Assembly (NCBI GenBank): GCA_035626395.1
Contig: DASPNR010000042.1
Span: 536,484 to 600,483 of the forward strand
Reading direction: 5' to 3'
Length of the DNA: 64,000 nucleotides
Source of the DNA: Candidatus Limnocylindrales bacterium
GTDB lineage: Bacteria > Desulfobacterota > Binatia > UBA1149 > CAITLU01
The position numbers and the translations under genes are program-made. This document shows, piece after piece, positions 52,306 to 59,852 of the stretch (position 1 is its first letter; every line of letters starts with the position of its first letter). Under the pieces are notes generated by a model, which saw only the letters and a program-made list of their open reading frames with translations, was not told the origin of the DNA and ran no database searches.

Positions 52306-53750
52306 CGTCTCCGCTCAGGGTTGCCTGCCGCCGAAGCGGCAACGTTCGTCGCCGGCTGCTCGAAATCTCCGCCGAGCGCGCGATGAAGGGCCAGCCGCTG
52401 GCGAAGACGGTCGGTGCGCACCTGCAGGAGCTGCGCGCGGATCTCGAAGTCCTGCCGCCGCACCACCATCAGCTCGACGATCGACTGCACGCCCGCCTCG
52501 TAACGGTCGGCGGCGATGCGGCTGGCGTTGCGCATCCGCGCTGCCGCCTCGTCGAGTTCGGCATGGCGCGCGGCCAGGTGCTGCTCGTTCGCGAGCGCGG
52601 TCTCGACTTCCCGAAATGCATCGATGGCCGTGCTCACATAGGCCGCGAGTGCCTGCCGCTGGCGCGCGCCGGCGATCTCCTGTTCGGCCGTCAGGCGTCC
52701 GCCCGACAGCACCGGTGCCAGCAGATTGGCGCCCGCGGACCAGATCGCGGCGGATGGATCGAGCAGCGAGCCGAGCGATGCCGTCAGCGTCAGCTGCGGA
52801 AGCCGCGCCGCGCGCGCGGCCTCCCGCTGATGGAATGCCGCCGACACGCGGCGGTCGGCGGCAAGGATGTCGGGCCGGCGCTCGAGAAGCTGCGAGGGAA
52901 CTCCGAGCGTGGGCTCGGAAGCAATGCGCGGCAGCCTTCGCGACACGGCGAGCTCCGAAGCCGGATAGCGCCCGAGCAGCGCCTCGAGCGCCTGCACGAG
53001 CTCCTGCTGCGCGGCCTCGTCGCGCGCGACGGCGGCAGCCGCGGCAGCGACGTTGGCATCGCCGAGCTCGGCTTCGAGCTGCGTGCCGACGCCCGTCTCG
53101 ACCTTGTCGCGAACGATGGTGGCGGTGCGGCGCTCCTCTTCGAGCCGATCGCGGTCGATCTCGAGCAGCTCGCGGGCGGCAACGGCCAGGAACCATGCGT
53201 CGGCGACACCCGCGGCCAGCGACAGGCGTGCCGCCTCCCAATCCAGGCGTGCGGCCTCGGCGTCGTCGCGTGCGCCGCGCACTCCGGCACGAAGGCGGCC
53301 CCACAGATCGATCTCCCAGGATGCCTGCGCGCCGATCGAGTGGGTTTCGCGGGCAGGAACCACCGCGCCGGCGTCGCCGCCGCCGGCCTGCGCGCCGGCG
53401 TCCGCGCGAGGAAGAAGCAGGGAACGCGCCACCGCGATGCGCGCGCCCGCCTCCTCCCAGCGCGCCGCCGCAACCGCCAGATCGGGATTGCCGGCCATCG
53501 CCTCGGTGGCCAACGCGAGAAGCGTGGGATCGCCAAAGCTGCGCAGCCACCCGTCCTCAATCGTTCCCTCGCGCGACGGATGCGCTGCCGCGAAACGGGC
53601 GGGCACGACGTCGAGCTGCTGGCGCGCAAGGTCGGCGGGAGCGGTGGCTGCGCAGCCCGTCAGCGTCAGCGCCGCAGCGAGCAGAGCGCGCCGTGCCGTC
53701 GCGGCCAGCGCGCCGGGCGTTACGGCCGCGGCGAGCGCTTCACGCGGCAT
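52302..53750 (-). CDS. RND outer-membrane efflux lipoprotein (NodT/OprM-like)
   Basis: This outer-membrane channel of about 482 residues belongs to the NodT family. The lipobox ALTLTGC follows a signal with RRALLAAAL, so it is lipid-anchored. Two repeats of the family domain are visible: GWLRSFGDPTLLALATEAM and DLAVAAARWEEAGARIAVARS in the first half, and PSQLLERRPDILAADRRVSAAF in the second, the LLERRPDI segment being a hallmark. It forms the exit duct for the pump and adaptor. ATG 53750 is chosen; a GTG at 53846 would add a long unsupported leader. It is the first gene of the operon, downstream of the promoter at 53853-53881. Confidence 0.92.
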   Translation of the reverse strand: MPREALAAAVTPGALAATARRALLAAALTLTGCAATAPADLARQQLDVVPARFAAAHPSREGTIEDGWLRSFGDPTLLALATEAMAGNPDLAVAAARWEEAGARIAVARSLLLPRADAGAQAGGGDAGAVVPARETHSIGAQASWEIDLWGRLRAGVRGARDDAEAARLDWEAARLSLAAGVADAWFLAVAARELLEIDRDRLEEERRTATIVRDKVETGVGTQLEAELGDANVAAAAAAVARDEAAQQELVQALEALLGRYPASELAVSRRLPRIASEPTLGVPSQLLERRPDILAADRRVSAAFHQREAARAARLPQLTLTASLGSLLDPSAAIWSAGANLLAPVLSGGRLTAEQEIAGARQRQALAAYVSTAIDAFREVETALANEQHLAARHAELDEAAARMRNASRIAADRYEAGVQSIVELMVVRRQDFEIRAQLLQVRTDRLRQRLALHRALGGDFEQPATNVAASAAGNPERRR

Positions 53751-53852
53751 GGGCGCCGCGACCGACCGATGCGGGCCGCACGTGCGCAGCCGCGCGCCCG
53801 TGCCATCGCCGCGGCCGGAGGGGTGGGAAGGATGAAACACGGGCACGAATGG

Positions 53853-53881
53853 ATATTTAGAAAATGCATTCTACAAATCAA
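53853..53881 (-). promoter_or_regulatory. promoter for the efflux operon
   Basis: Reading leftward, TTGATT (53881-53876), a 17-base spacer and AAATAT (53858-53853) form a good sigma70-type promoter in an AT-rich island. It would give a leader of about 95 bases before ATG 53750. It lies directly beside the divergent TetR gene, whose product could block it. Confidence 0.55.
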
Positions 53882-53888
53882 GGTTGTC

Positions 53889-53909
53889 TTTCGAATATGT
53901 TTTCGAATA
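53889..53909. promoter_or_regulatory. tandem TTTCGAATA repeats, candidate TetR operator
   Basis: TTTCGAATA occurs at 53889-53897 and 53901-53909, with a 12-base period. Each copy contains the palindrome TTCGAA. The repeats sit next to the -35 of the efflux promoter and upstream of the divergent TetR gene, the usual place for an autoregulatory operator. Binding is inferred. Confidence 0.4.
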
Positions 53910-53947
53910 ATGGGCTGTCCTCGCGCACGTGGGGACACGGACGCAGG

Positions 53948-54646
53948 GTGCCGAACGTCAAAAACAACCTTTCTGCGCAGGACACGCAGCGCAGGCTCCT
54001 GGAAGCCGCGGGAATCGTGTTCGCCGAGCGCGGATTCCATTCGGCGACGATCAAGGACATCACCGATCGTGCCGGCGCGGCGCTGGCCTCGGTCAACTAT
54101 CACTTTCGCGACAAGACGGAGCTTTACGCCGCCGTGATCCGCCGCATCCAGACCGATGCCGCGCGCATCGTTCCGCCGGTGGAGGAGCAGACGGGGCCGG
54201 CGATCTCACGGTTGCGCCGCGCGATCCTGCACGTCGTGCAGCAGATGATCCGGCGCGGGCAGCCGCCGTGGGAGCGCATCCTGATGGCGCGCGAGCTGGC
54301 GCAGCCCTCGCCCGCGCTCGACCCTCTCATCGAGACGGTGGGCCGTCCGTTGCACGAGCGCCTCGGCGCACTGATCGCCGAGGCCACCGGGCGGCGCGAG
54401 GACGACGACGCCGTCATTCTGGCGACATCCAGCGTCATCGGCCAGTGCCTGTATCACGTCGAGCACCAGTCGCTCATCCATCGCCTGCACCCCCAGCTTC
54501 ATGGTGAACTGGACACGGACCAGATCGCCGATCACATCGCCGAGTTCTCCCTCGCCGGCATCCGCGCCATGGCACGCAGACCCGAGGCGAACGGCCACAA
54601 GGCGGCGGCGCCGCGCAAACGTAGGCGGCGCGGAGGGCGCCCTTGA
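53948..54646 (+). CDS. TetR-family regulator of the efflux operon
   Basis: This regulator of about 232 residues, with a CerR-like C-terminal domain, has the HTH region RRLLEAAGIVFAERGFHSATIKDITDRAGAALASVNYHF, then DKTELYAAVIRR. The C-terminal helices (LDPLIETVGRPLHERLGALIAE) form the ligand pocket, and a basic Arg/Lys-rich tail ends the protein. Divergent placement beside a NodT-AcrA-AcrB operon strongly implies it represses that operon. GTG 53948 is chosen because it places the HTH about 11 residues from the N-terminus; ATG 53897 or 53864 would add residues that overlap the operator repeats. Confidence 0.88.
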   Translation: MPNVKNNLSAQDTQRRLLEAAGIVFAERGFHSATIKDITDRAGAALASVNYHFRDKTELYAAVIRRIQTDAARIVPPVEEQTGPAISRLRRAILHVVQQMIRRGQPPWERILMARELAQPSPALDPLIETVGRPLHERLGALIAEATGRREDDDAVILATSSVIGQCLYHVEHQSLIHRLHPQLHGELDTDQIADHIAEFSLAGIRAMARRPEANGHKAAAPRKRRRRGGRP

Positions 54647-54694
54647 TCATGCATGCTTCCTTTCTATAGTCCGCCGCTCTCTCAGGAGGAGACC

Positions 54695-55924
54695 ATGGGA
54701 AACGCCTACATCATCGACGCCGTCCGCACGCCGCGCGGAAAGGGCAAGCAGACCGGCTCGCTGGCAAGGCTGCATCCGCATCAGCTGCTCGGCACCTGCC
54801 TGAAGGCGCTGACGGACCGCAACGAGTTCGACCCGCGTGACGTCGAGGACGTCGTTGCAGGTTGCGTGACGCCGGTGGCGGAGCAGGGCGGAGTCATCTC
54901 GCGCTTTGCCGTGCTCGATGCCGGATGGCCCACGGAGGTCACGGGCGTGCAGCTCAACCGCTACTGCGGTTCGGGTCAGCAGGCCGTCAACTTCGCGCTC
55001 ATGGGCGCTGCCTCCGGCTTCCAGGACCTCGTCGTCGGCGGCGGCGTCGAGCAGATGTCGCGTCTGCCGATGGGCTCGGACAAGTCAGGGCTGGACGCGC
55101 ACAACCGCCACCTGCGCGAGCAGCATCCGCTGGTGCCGCAGGGAATCTCCGCCGACCTCATCGCTTCGCGCGAAGGCTTCACACGCGAGGATTGCGACAA
55201 GTTCGCGCTGCGCAGCCAGCAGAACTGCAAGCGGGCGATGGCCGAGGGCCGCTTCGACAAGAGCATCATTCCCGTACGCGACTACGACGGCACACTCGTG
55301 CTGGACCGCGACGAGTTTCCTCGCCCGGAGACGACGCTCGAAGGCCTGAGCCGCCTCGAGCCGTCTTTCGCCGCGATGGGCCCGTACGTACAGAAGGGCG
55401 ACACGCTGTCCTTCGACGACAAGGCCAGGAAGGTCTATCCGGAGGTCGCCGAGGTGCGCCACGTGCACACCGCCGGCAACTCCAGCGGCATCGTCGACGG
55501 CGCCTCGGCGGTGCTGATCGCGTCGGAGAAGTACGTCAGGGAGCGCGGCGTGAAGCCGCGAGCGCGCGTGCTGTCCATGGCCACCATCGGCGACGAGCCC
55601 GTCATCATGCTGACCGCGCCCGCGCCTGCCTCCGAGCGTGCGCTGAAGAAGGCCGGCATGGACTACAAGGACATCGACCTGTTCGAGGTCAACGAGGCGT
55701 TCGCGGCGGTGGTTCTGAAGTTCCTGCGCGAGAGCAAGGTCGATCCGGACCGCGTCAACGTCAACGGCGGCGCCATCGCGCTCGGACATCCGCTCGGCGC
55801 CACCGGCGGCATGCTGATCGGCACGGCCCTCGACGAGCTCGAACGCAGCGACAAGACAACCGCGCTTATCACGATGTGCATCGGCGGCGGCATGGGCATC
55901 GCCACGATCATCGAGCGCTGCTGA
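54695..55924 (+). CDS. acetyl-CoA C-acyltransferase (thiolase)
   Basis: A 409-residue thiolase, starting at ATG 54695 with AGGAGGAG upstream, catalyses the last step of beta-oxidation or its reverse. The nucleophilic Cys91 lies in NRYCGSGQQA. The acid/base residues are His365 in IALGHPLGATGG and Cys395 in MCIGGGMGIA. The family marker DLFEVNEAFAAV is also present. All catalytic elements are intact. The gene stands alone between the TetR regulator and a convergent GST-like gene; an acyl-CoA hydratase/dehydrogenase pair is only about 10 kb away at 43059-44929, so a single beta-oxidation route can be drawn from this window. Confidence 0.95.
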   Translation: MGNAYIIDAVRTPRGKGKQTGSLARLHPHQLLGTCLKALTDRNEFDPRDVEDVVAGCVTPVAEQGGVISRFAVLDAGWPTEVTGVQLNRYCGSGQQAVNFALMGAASGFQDLVVGGGVEQMSRLPMGSDKSGLDAHNRHLREQHPLVPQGISADLIASREGFTREDCDKFALRSQQNCKRAMAEGRFDKSIIPVRDYDGTLVLDRDEFPRPETTLEGLSRLEPSFAAMGPYVQKGDTLSFDDKARKVYPEVAEVRHVHTAGNSSGIVDGASAVLIASEKYVRERGVKPRARVLSMATIGDEPVIMLTAPAPASERALKKAGMDYKDIDLFEVNEAFAAVVLKFLRESKVDPDRVNVNGGAIALGHPLGATGGMLIGTALDELERSDKTTALITMCIGGGMGIATIIERC

Positions 55925-55973
55925 ACGGGCGGTTGCCGCCGCCCTGTCCGGCGACCTACGCGCGAGGCGCGGG

Positions 55974-56900
55974 TCAGTGCGTGCCGTTGCCTGCCGGCCG
56001 CATGTAGTAGCCGGTGCGGGGAAAGTGCACGGCGACGCGCCCGACCTGCGGATCCTCGCGCGCCAGGACGATTTCGTGTTCCCCCAACGCCGCCAGGCGT
56101 CCCACGAATACGTCCTGGGGAAGATCGTCGGAGGAGATGCCGATCGTCGTGCCCAGCGCAACGCCGGTCGGATCGTCCGTGACGCATTCGCCGATGTCCT
56201 GCGGCTCGCTATCGCGCGCGGCGGCCATCGCTTCCTCACCCGACATCGGAACGGCGTTGCCGAGACCCATTGCTTCGATGCGCTGCATCCAGTCCGCCAG
56301 CGAGGGACGCGAGTAGATGATCTCCCGCGCGACCGGATCGTTGCGGACGAACCAGAACGTGTGAAAGACGGCAGCGTCGGCGATGCTGAAGCGGTCGCCG
56401 AGCACGTAGCGCATCCGTGAAAGCGTGGTCTCCAGGTTCGCGCACGCCGACTGCAGCGCGCCGCGTGCGCCGGGTACCGCCGCGCGAAACGTCTCGATGC
56501 TCATCTGCGGGAACATCTTGCGCCGATCCTCGAACAGCTCGGGCGGGAGCACGTCCGAGAGCGCGGTGAACACCAGCGGCACCATCGCGAAGAACAGCAG
56601 CTTGTCGGCCCACAGCGCAGCGGCTTCCCCGGCGGCGGCATTGCCGTCGATGTAGATGGAAGGATCCGGCGCAACCGCTTCGATCTTGCGCGCGATCAGG
56701 GCGCTGTCGCAGTAGATGTCCGCGCCGATCTGCATGACGGGGATTCGCCGGTAGCCGCCGGTCAGCGGCGTCAGGTGGGGCTTGGGCATCCACGCCGGCT
56801 GATCCACTTCGCGGTAGGTCAGCTTCTTGTGCGCGAATACCTTGCGGATCTTCTCCGAGAACGGCGACATGGCGTACTGGTGGAAGATGATCTCTGGCAT
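55974..56900 (-). CDS. glutathione S-transferase-like protein
   Basis: This 308-residue protein has an N-terminal thioredoxin/GST fold (IIFHQYAMSPFSEKIRKVFA, IPVMQIGADIYCDSALIARK) with the cis-Pro loop at RRIPVMQ and a Ser-Pro-Phe-Ser segment where catalytic Ser, Tyr or Cys lies in most classes. The C-terminal helical domain runs about residues 100-210 (SIADAAVFHTFWFVRNDP). An extra C-terminal stretch of about 80 residues carries GVALGTTIGISSDDLPQD, which is not typical of a GST and may bind another ligand. It is divergent from the LLM gene at 57122 and convergent with the thiolase. Confidence 0.82.
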   Translation of the reverse strand: MPEIIFHQYAMSPFSEKIRKVFAHKKLTYREVDQPAWMPKPHLTPLTGGYRRIPVMQIGADIYCDSALIARKIEAVAPDPSIYIDGNAAAGEAAALWADKLLFFAMVPLVFTALSDVLPPELFEDRRKMFPQMSIETFRAAVPGARGALQSACANLETTLSRMRYVLGDRFSIADAAVFHTFWFVRNDPVAREIIYSRPSLADWMQRIEAMGLGNAVPMSGEEAMAAARDSEPQDIGECVTDDPTGVALGTTIGISSDDLPQDVFVGRLAALGEHEIVLAREDPQVGRVAVHFPRTGYYMRPAGNGTH

Positions 56901-57121
56901 CGGCGCGTTGTAGCGGAGGGCGGTGCCTCATCCAACGCCGGCGCAGCAGCAGGACCTGGTCATGCCGTCTCGCCGACTGACTCATCGTTCAGGCGTGCTC
57001 GACGTTGCAGCGTTTTCGCAGGCACGCGGCCGAGCCCGTCATCGCGTTGGAGCGCAATGTCTGCTACGCGCGCCTGCATCGGGCCGGAGACCGCTGGGAG
57101 ACGGCAGAAGGAGAGCTCCTC

Positions 57122-58042
57122 ATGAAGATGGGAATCGTGCTGACCGGACAGAACGAGACGCTCGAGCAGGCGGTGGAGGCGATCGTGCGCGCCGAGGCCG
57201 ACGGATTCGATACCGCCTGGCGCCCGCACATCATGGGACTGGATGCGCTGATGGTGCTTGCGGTGGCCGGACAGCGCACCAGCAGGATCGAGCTCGGCAG
57301 CGCCGTCGTGCCGACCTATCCGCGGCATCCTCATTCGCTGGCGCAGCAGGCTGCCACCGCCAATGCCGCCACGGGCGGCCGGCTGGCGCTCGGCGTCGGG
57401 CGCAGCCACCAGGTCGTCATCGAGAACATGTTCGGCCTTCGCTACGAGAGCGGCATCGCGCACATGCGCGAGTACGTGACCGTCCTTCGAACACTGCTCG
57501 ACGAAGGCTTCTGCTCCTTCGAAGGAAAGCTCTACCGCGTGCAGGCGCCGCTGGAATCGCGCGAGGGAAAGGGGATTCCGATCCTGATCGGAGCCTTGAT
57601 GCCGAAGATGCTCGAGGTGTGCGGGCGTCTTTGCGAAGGGACGCTGACGTGGATGTGCGGCCCGCGCTACGTCGCCTCCACCATCGTTCCGCACCTGCAG
57701 GCGGCATCGGAGGCCGTCGGCCGCCCCATGCCGCGCGTGGTCGTCTCCCTTCCCGTCTGCGTGACCGACGATGCTGCGGCAGCCAGGGAATTCGCATCCA
57801 GCCAGTTCGCGATCTACGGGCAGCTGCCGGTGTACCGGTCGTGCCTGGACGCCGAAGGCGCGGCGGGCCCGGCCGACATTGCACTGGTCGGAAGCGAGTC
57901 CGAGGTCGAAGCGGGCCTGCGGCGGATCGCAAGCGCCGGCGCCAGTGATTTCTACGCCGGCATCTTCCCCGACGGCCGCCAGGGCTCCGATTCGGTGCAG
58001 CGAACGCAGTCGCTGCTCAAGAGCCTGTGCGGGAAGGTTTGA
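57122..58042 (+). CDS. LLM-class (F420-dependent) flavin oxidoreductase
   Basis: A 306-residue luciferase-like TIM-barrel enzyme starts at ATG 57122, with AAGGAGA seven bases upstream. Segments include MKMGIVLTGQNETLEQAVEA, SRIELGSAVVPTYPRHPHSLAQQA, LALGVGRSHQVVIENMFG, and IPILIGALMPKMLEV. The last block and the GVGRSHQ motif are typical of the F420-type subgroup (TIGR03564-like layout; not asserted further). It is the third LLM enzyme in the window, diverged from those at 24722 and 33937. A small membrane-protein gene and the GMC oxidoreductase region follow downstream. Confidence 0.88.
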   Translation: MKMGIVLTGQNETLEQAVEAIVRAEADGFDTAWRPHIMGLDALMVLAVAGQRTSRIELGSAVVPTYPRHPHSLAQQAATANAATGGRLALGVGRSHQVVIENMFGLRYESGIAHMREYVTVLRTLLDEGFCSFEGKLYRVQAPLESREGKGIPILIGALMPKMLEVCGRLCEGTLTWMCGPRYVASTIVPHLQAASEAVGRPMPRVVVSLPVCVTDDAAAAREFASSQFAIYGQLPVYRSCLDAEGAAGPADIALVGSESEVEAGLRRIASAGASDFYAGIFPDGRQGSDSVQRTQSLLKSLCGKV

Positions 58043-58151
58043 GGAGCGGTGCCCTGGCTCCCGTGTCAGGCGCACGTTCGATAAGGTGAGCGCCGGCGGC
58101 GGCCTCTGCACGTCCAGCCGACGATACGCGGGCGCAGTCACAGGAGGTACG

Positions 58152-58550
58152 ATGAACAGCGATCGAGCCTTTCGCATCTATGCGGTTCTGTTCGGCCTGC
58201 TCGCGATCTCGAACCTGACCAAACCGCTGGAGATGAGCCAGGAGGTGGGCTTCGTCTTCTTCGGGCAGCGCCTGAAGGGCACGCCGAACCTGCTCATCGC
58301 GCCGCTGTTCGGCCTCTACATGGCCGCGTACGCCTACGGCTTGTGGAAAAAGCGCCGTTTCGCGCTGCCGATGGGCCTTCTCTACGCAGGCTACGTTCCA
58401 CTCAATCTCTTCCTGTTTCGCGTTCGCATGCCCGAGGAGGCCAGCGCCAACTCCCTGTTCGGCATCGTCTACATGATCGTCGCCATCGGCGTCTCCTGGA
58501 GCGCGGCTCTCCTGCTGCTGCGTCGGGCGGGGGAATTGAACGGGCGCTGA
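58152..58550 (+). CDS. small multi-pass membrane protein
   Basis: A 132-residue protein starts at ATG 58152, with CAGGAGG immediately upstream. Four hydrophobic segments are visible: AFRIYAVLFGLLAISNLT, NLLIAPLFGLYMAAYAYGLW, FALPMGLLYAGYVPLNLFLF and FGIVYMIVAIGVSWSAALLLL, giving a compact four-helix inner-membrane protein. No family is recognised. The 3' end and its stop lie in an inverted repeat at 58548-58578. Confidence 0.7.
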   Translation: MNSDRAFRIYAVLFGLLAISNLTKPLEMSQEVGFVFFGQRLKGTPNLLIAPLFGLYMAAYAYGLWKKRRFALPMGLLYAGYVPLNLFLFRVRMPEEASANSLFGIVYMIVAIGVSWSAALLLLRRAGELNGR

Positions 58551-58578
58551 CCGCGCCGCGCAGTGTGCGGCACGGTCA
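58548..58578. terminator. hairpin between convergent genes
   Basis: TGACCGCGCCGC (58548-58559) pairs with GCGGCACGGTCA (58567-58578) with one mismatch, around a 7-base loop. It begins at the stop codon of the membrane-protein gene and lies before the 3' end of the convergent gene at 58643. There is no clear U-tract, so it may be a weak bidirectional terminator. Confidence 0.45.
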
Positions 58579-58642
58579 GCGGCAGCCATCCCTTCGCCGG
58601 TGCGGGAGGTTACGGAGACGATCCAGGCCGGCCGAAGGATGA

Positions 58643-59260
58643 TCAGACCGAGAGCAACTCGCGCACGACGACGAAGTAGCTGCCCATCTCCTTGCCGCCT
58701 TTGACGGCCGACCCGATGAAGACGTCGCCCGCGACGCGGCGCATGTAATCGATCATGTTGCCGTAGACGAACTGCGTGATGCCGGCGTCGTTGCGCTTGA
58801 CCGGCGGCCAGGAGGGCAGGCCGCGCCGCGGGACCTGCGTGTAGTCGAACGCCGCGCCGCCAAGCGTGTTGCCCGAGGTGTCGTGCAGGACGTAGTAGCC
58901 GGGTCCGATGACCGGACGGATCTTCGTCTCGTTGTAGCCCCAGGCGACGTTGCCGGCGTCGGCGTCGGAGGGACGGAAGCAGATCTTCTCGAAATCGGTG
59001 AAGGCGGGCAGAGAATTCTTGCCGTGGAAGATGACCGCGCGCTGGCGCGGATAGTCCGGCGGCACCATGTCGTCGACGCTCACCGGCTGCGCGCTCGCGG
59101 CAGCCTTCCACAGCGCGCCCTGAAGCTTGCTGCCCTGCAGCTCGCGCACCGCCGCGATCCGGTCGGCCAGAGCAAGAGAATCCAGATGTGCAGCGATCTC
59201 GGCGAGGTCGGGGGACGGGCGCGACAGAAGTGCCTTGAGAGTCTGGCCGGGCTGTGTCAT
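58643..59260 (-). CDS. conserved hypothetical protein
   Basis: A 205-residue protein starts at ATG 59260, with AGGAG eight bases upstream. It has no signal peptide. The N-terminal third is helical (LKALLSRPSPDLAEIAAHLD, LADRIAAVRELQGSKLQGAL). The rest is beta-rich and aromatic (AVIFHGKNSLPAFTDFEKIC, GPGYYVLHDTSGNTLGGAAF, ITQFVYGNMIDYMRRVAGDV). I do not recognise a domain. It lies divergent from the GMC oxidoreductase operon. Confidence 0.65.
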   Translation of the reverse strand: MTQPGQTLKALLSRPSPDLAEIAAHLDSLALADRIAAVRELQGSKLQGALWKAAASAQPVSVDDMVPPDYPRQRAVIFHGKNSLPAFTDFEKICFRPSDADAGNVAWGYNETKIRPVIGPGYYVLHDTSGNTLGGAAFDYTQVPRRGLPSWPPVKRNDAGITQFVYGNMIDYMRRVAGDVFIGSAVKGGKEMGSYFVVVRELLSV

Positions 59261-59333
59261 CAAGCGATCTCCTGCAGGCGGGCGACTTTGCAGGCTGTTT
59301 TGCCGGCCCCGGATGATAGCAGCGTCCGGTCCC

Positions 59334-59852
59334 ATGGCAACGCAATCTACGCCAACGAACGGTCCATCGGTGCTCGGCAGAACGTCCATGCGCATTCTCA
59401 TGCACGCCATCGCGGTCATCCGGCCGCGCGGCGGGCCCTTTGATGCGGAGATCGATGGCGACGTCGCACGCGGCGTCCTCAGCTTCCTCCCGCATCTGCC
59501 AGCGCCGACGCGCTGGGCATTTCCTCTGGGCCTGCGGTTGCTCGAGTACGGGCCGGTCCTGTTCAAGGAGGGCTTTCGCCGGTTCACCGACATGGATCAG
59601 GAGACGGCCGGCCGCTACCTGCATCACTGGGAACGCGCTGGCGGCGCGGCCTCGCTGCTGTTCCAGGGCGTGCGCGCCCTGGTGCTGGTCAGCTTCTACC
59701 AGCACCCGAAGATCCTGCATGCGATGGGAGTGGACTGGCAGGCGCGTGCGGACGAGCGAGTTCTCTACCGTGCGCGAGTGCTGCGTACCGTGCGCGATGC
59801 GGACGCGCAGCAGCATGCGCCCATGGCAGCCGTACCCGGAGGCCGGCCATGA
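59334..59852 (+). CDS. small helical partner protein upstream of GMC oxidoreductase
   Basis: This protein of about 172 residues starts at ATG 59334 (ATG 59388 is an alternative). Its content (MHAIAVIRPRGGPFD, FLPHLPAPTRWAFPLGLRLLEY, RYLHHWERAGGAASLLFQG and VSFYQHPKILHAMGVDWQ) resembles the small helical module, often fused to or encoded beside GMC oxidoreductases, related to gluconate 2-dehydrogenase subunit 3. It ends in an ATGA overlap with the GMC gene, indicating translational coupling and probable complex formation. It has no Tat or Sec signal, unlike some gluconate dehydrogenase subunits. Confidence 0.75.
   Translation: MATQSTPTNGPSVLGRTSMRILMHAIAVIRPRGGPFDAEIDGDVARGVLSFLPHLPAPTRWAFPLGLRLLEYGPVLFKEGFRRFTDMDQETAGRYLHHWERAGGAASLLFQGVRALVLVSFYQHPKILHAMGVDWQARADERVLYRARVLRTVRDADAQQHAPMAAVPGGRP

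Noticed and set aside
55929..55946. GC hairpin after the thiolase stop as a terminator
   Set aside because: GGGCGG/CCGCCC arms are short and no U-tract follows.
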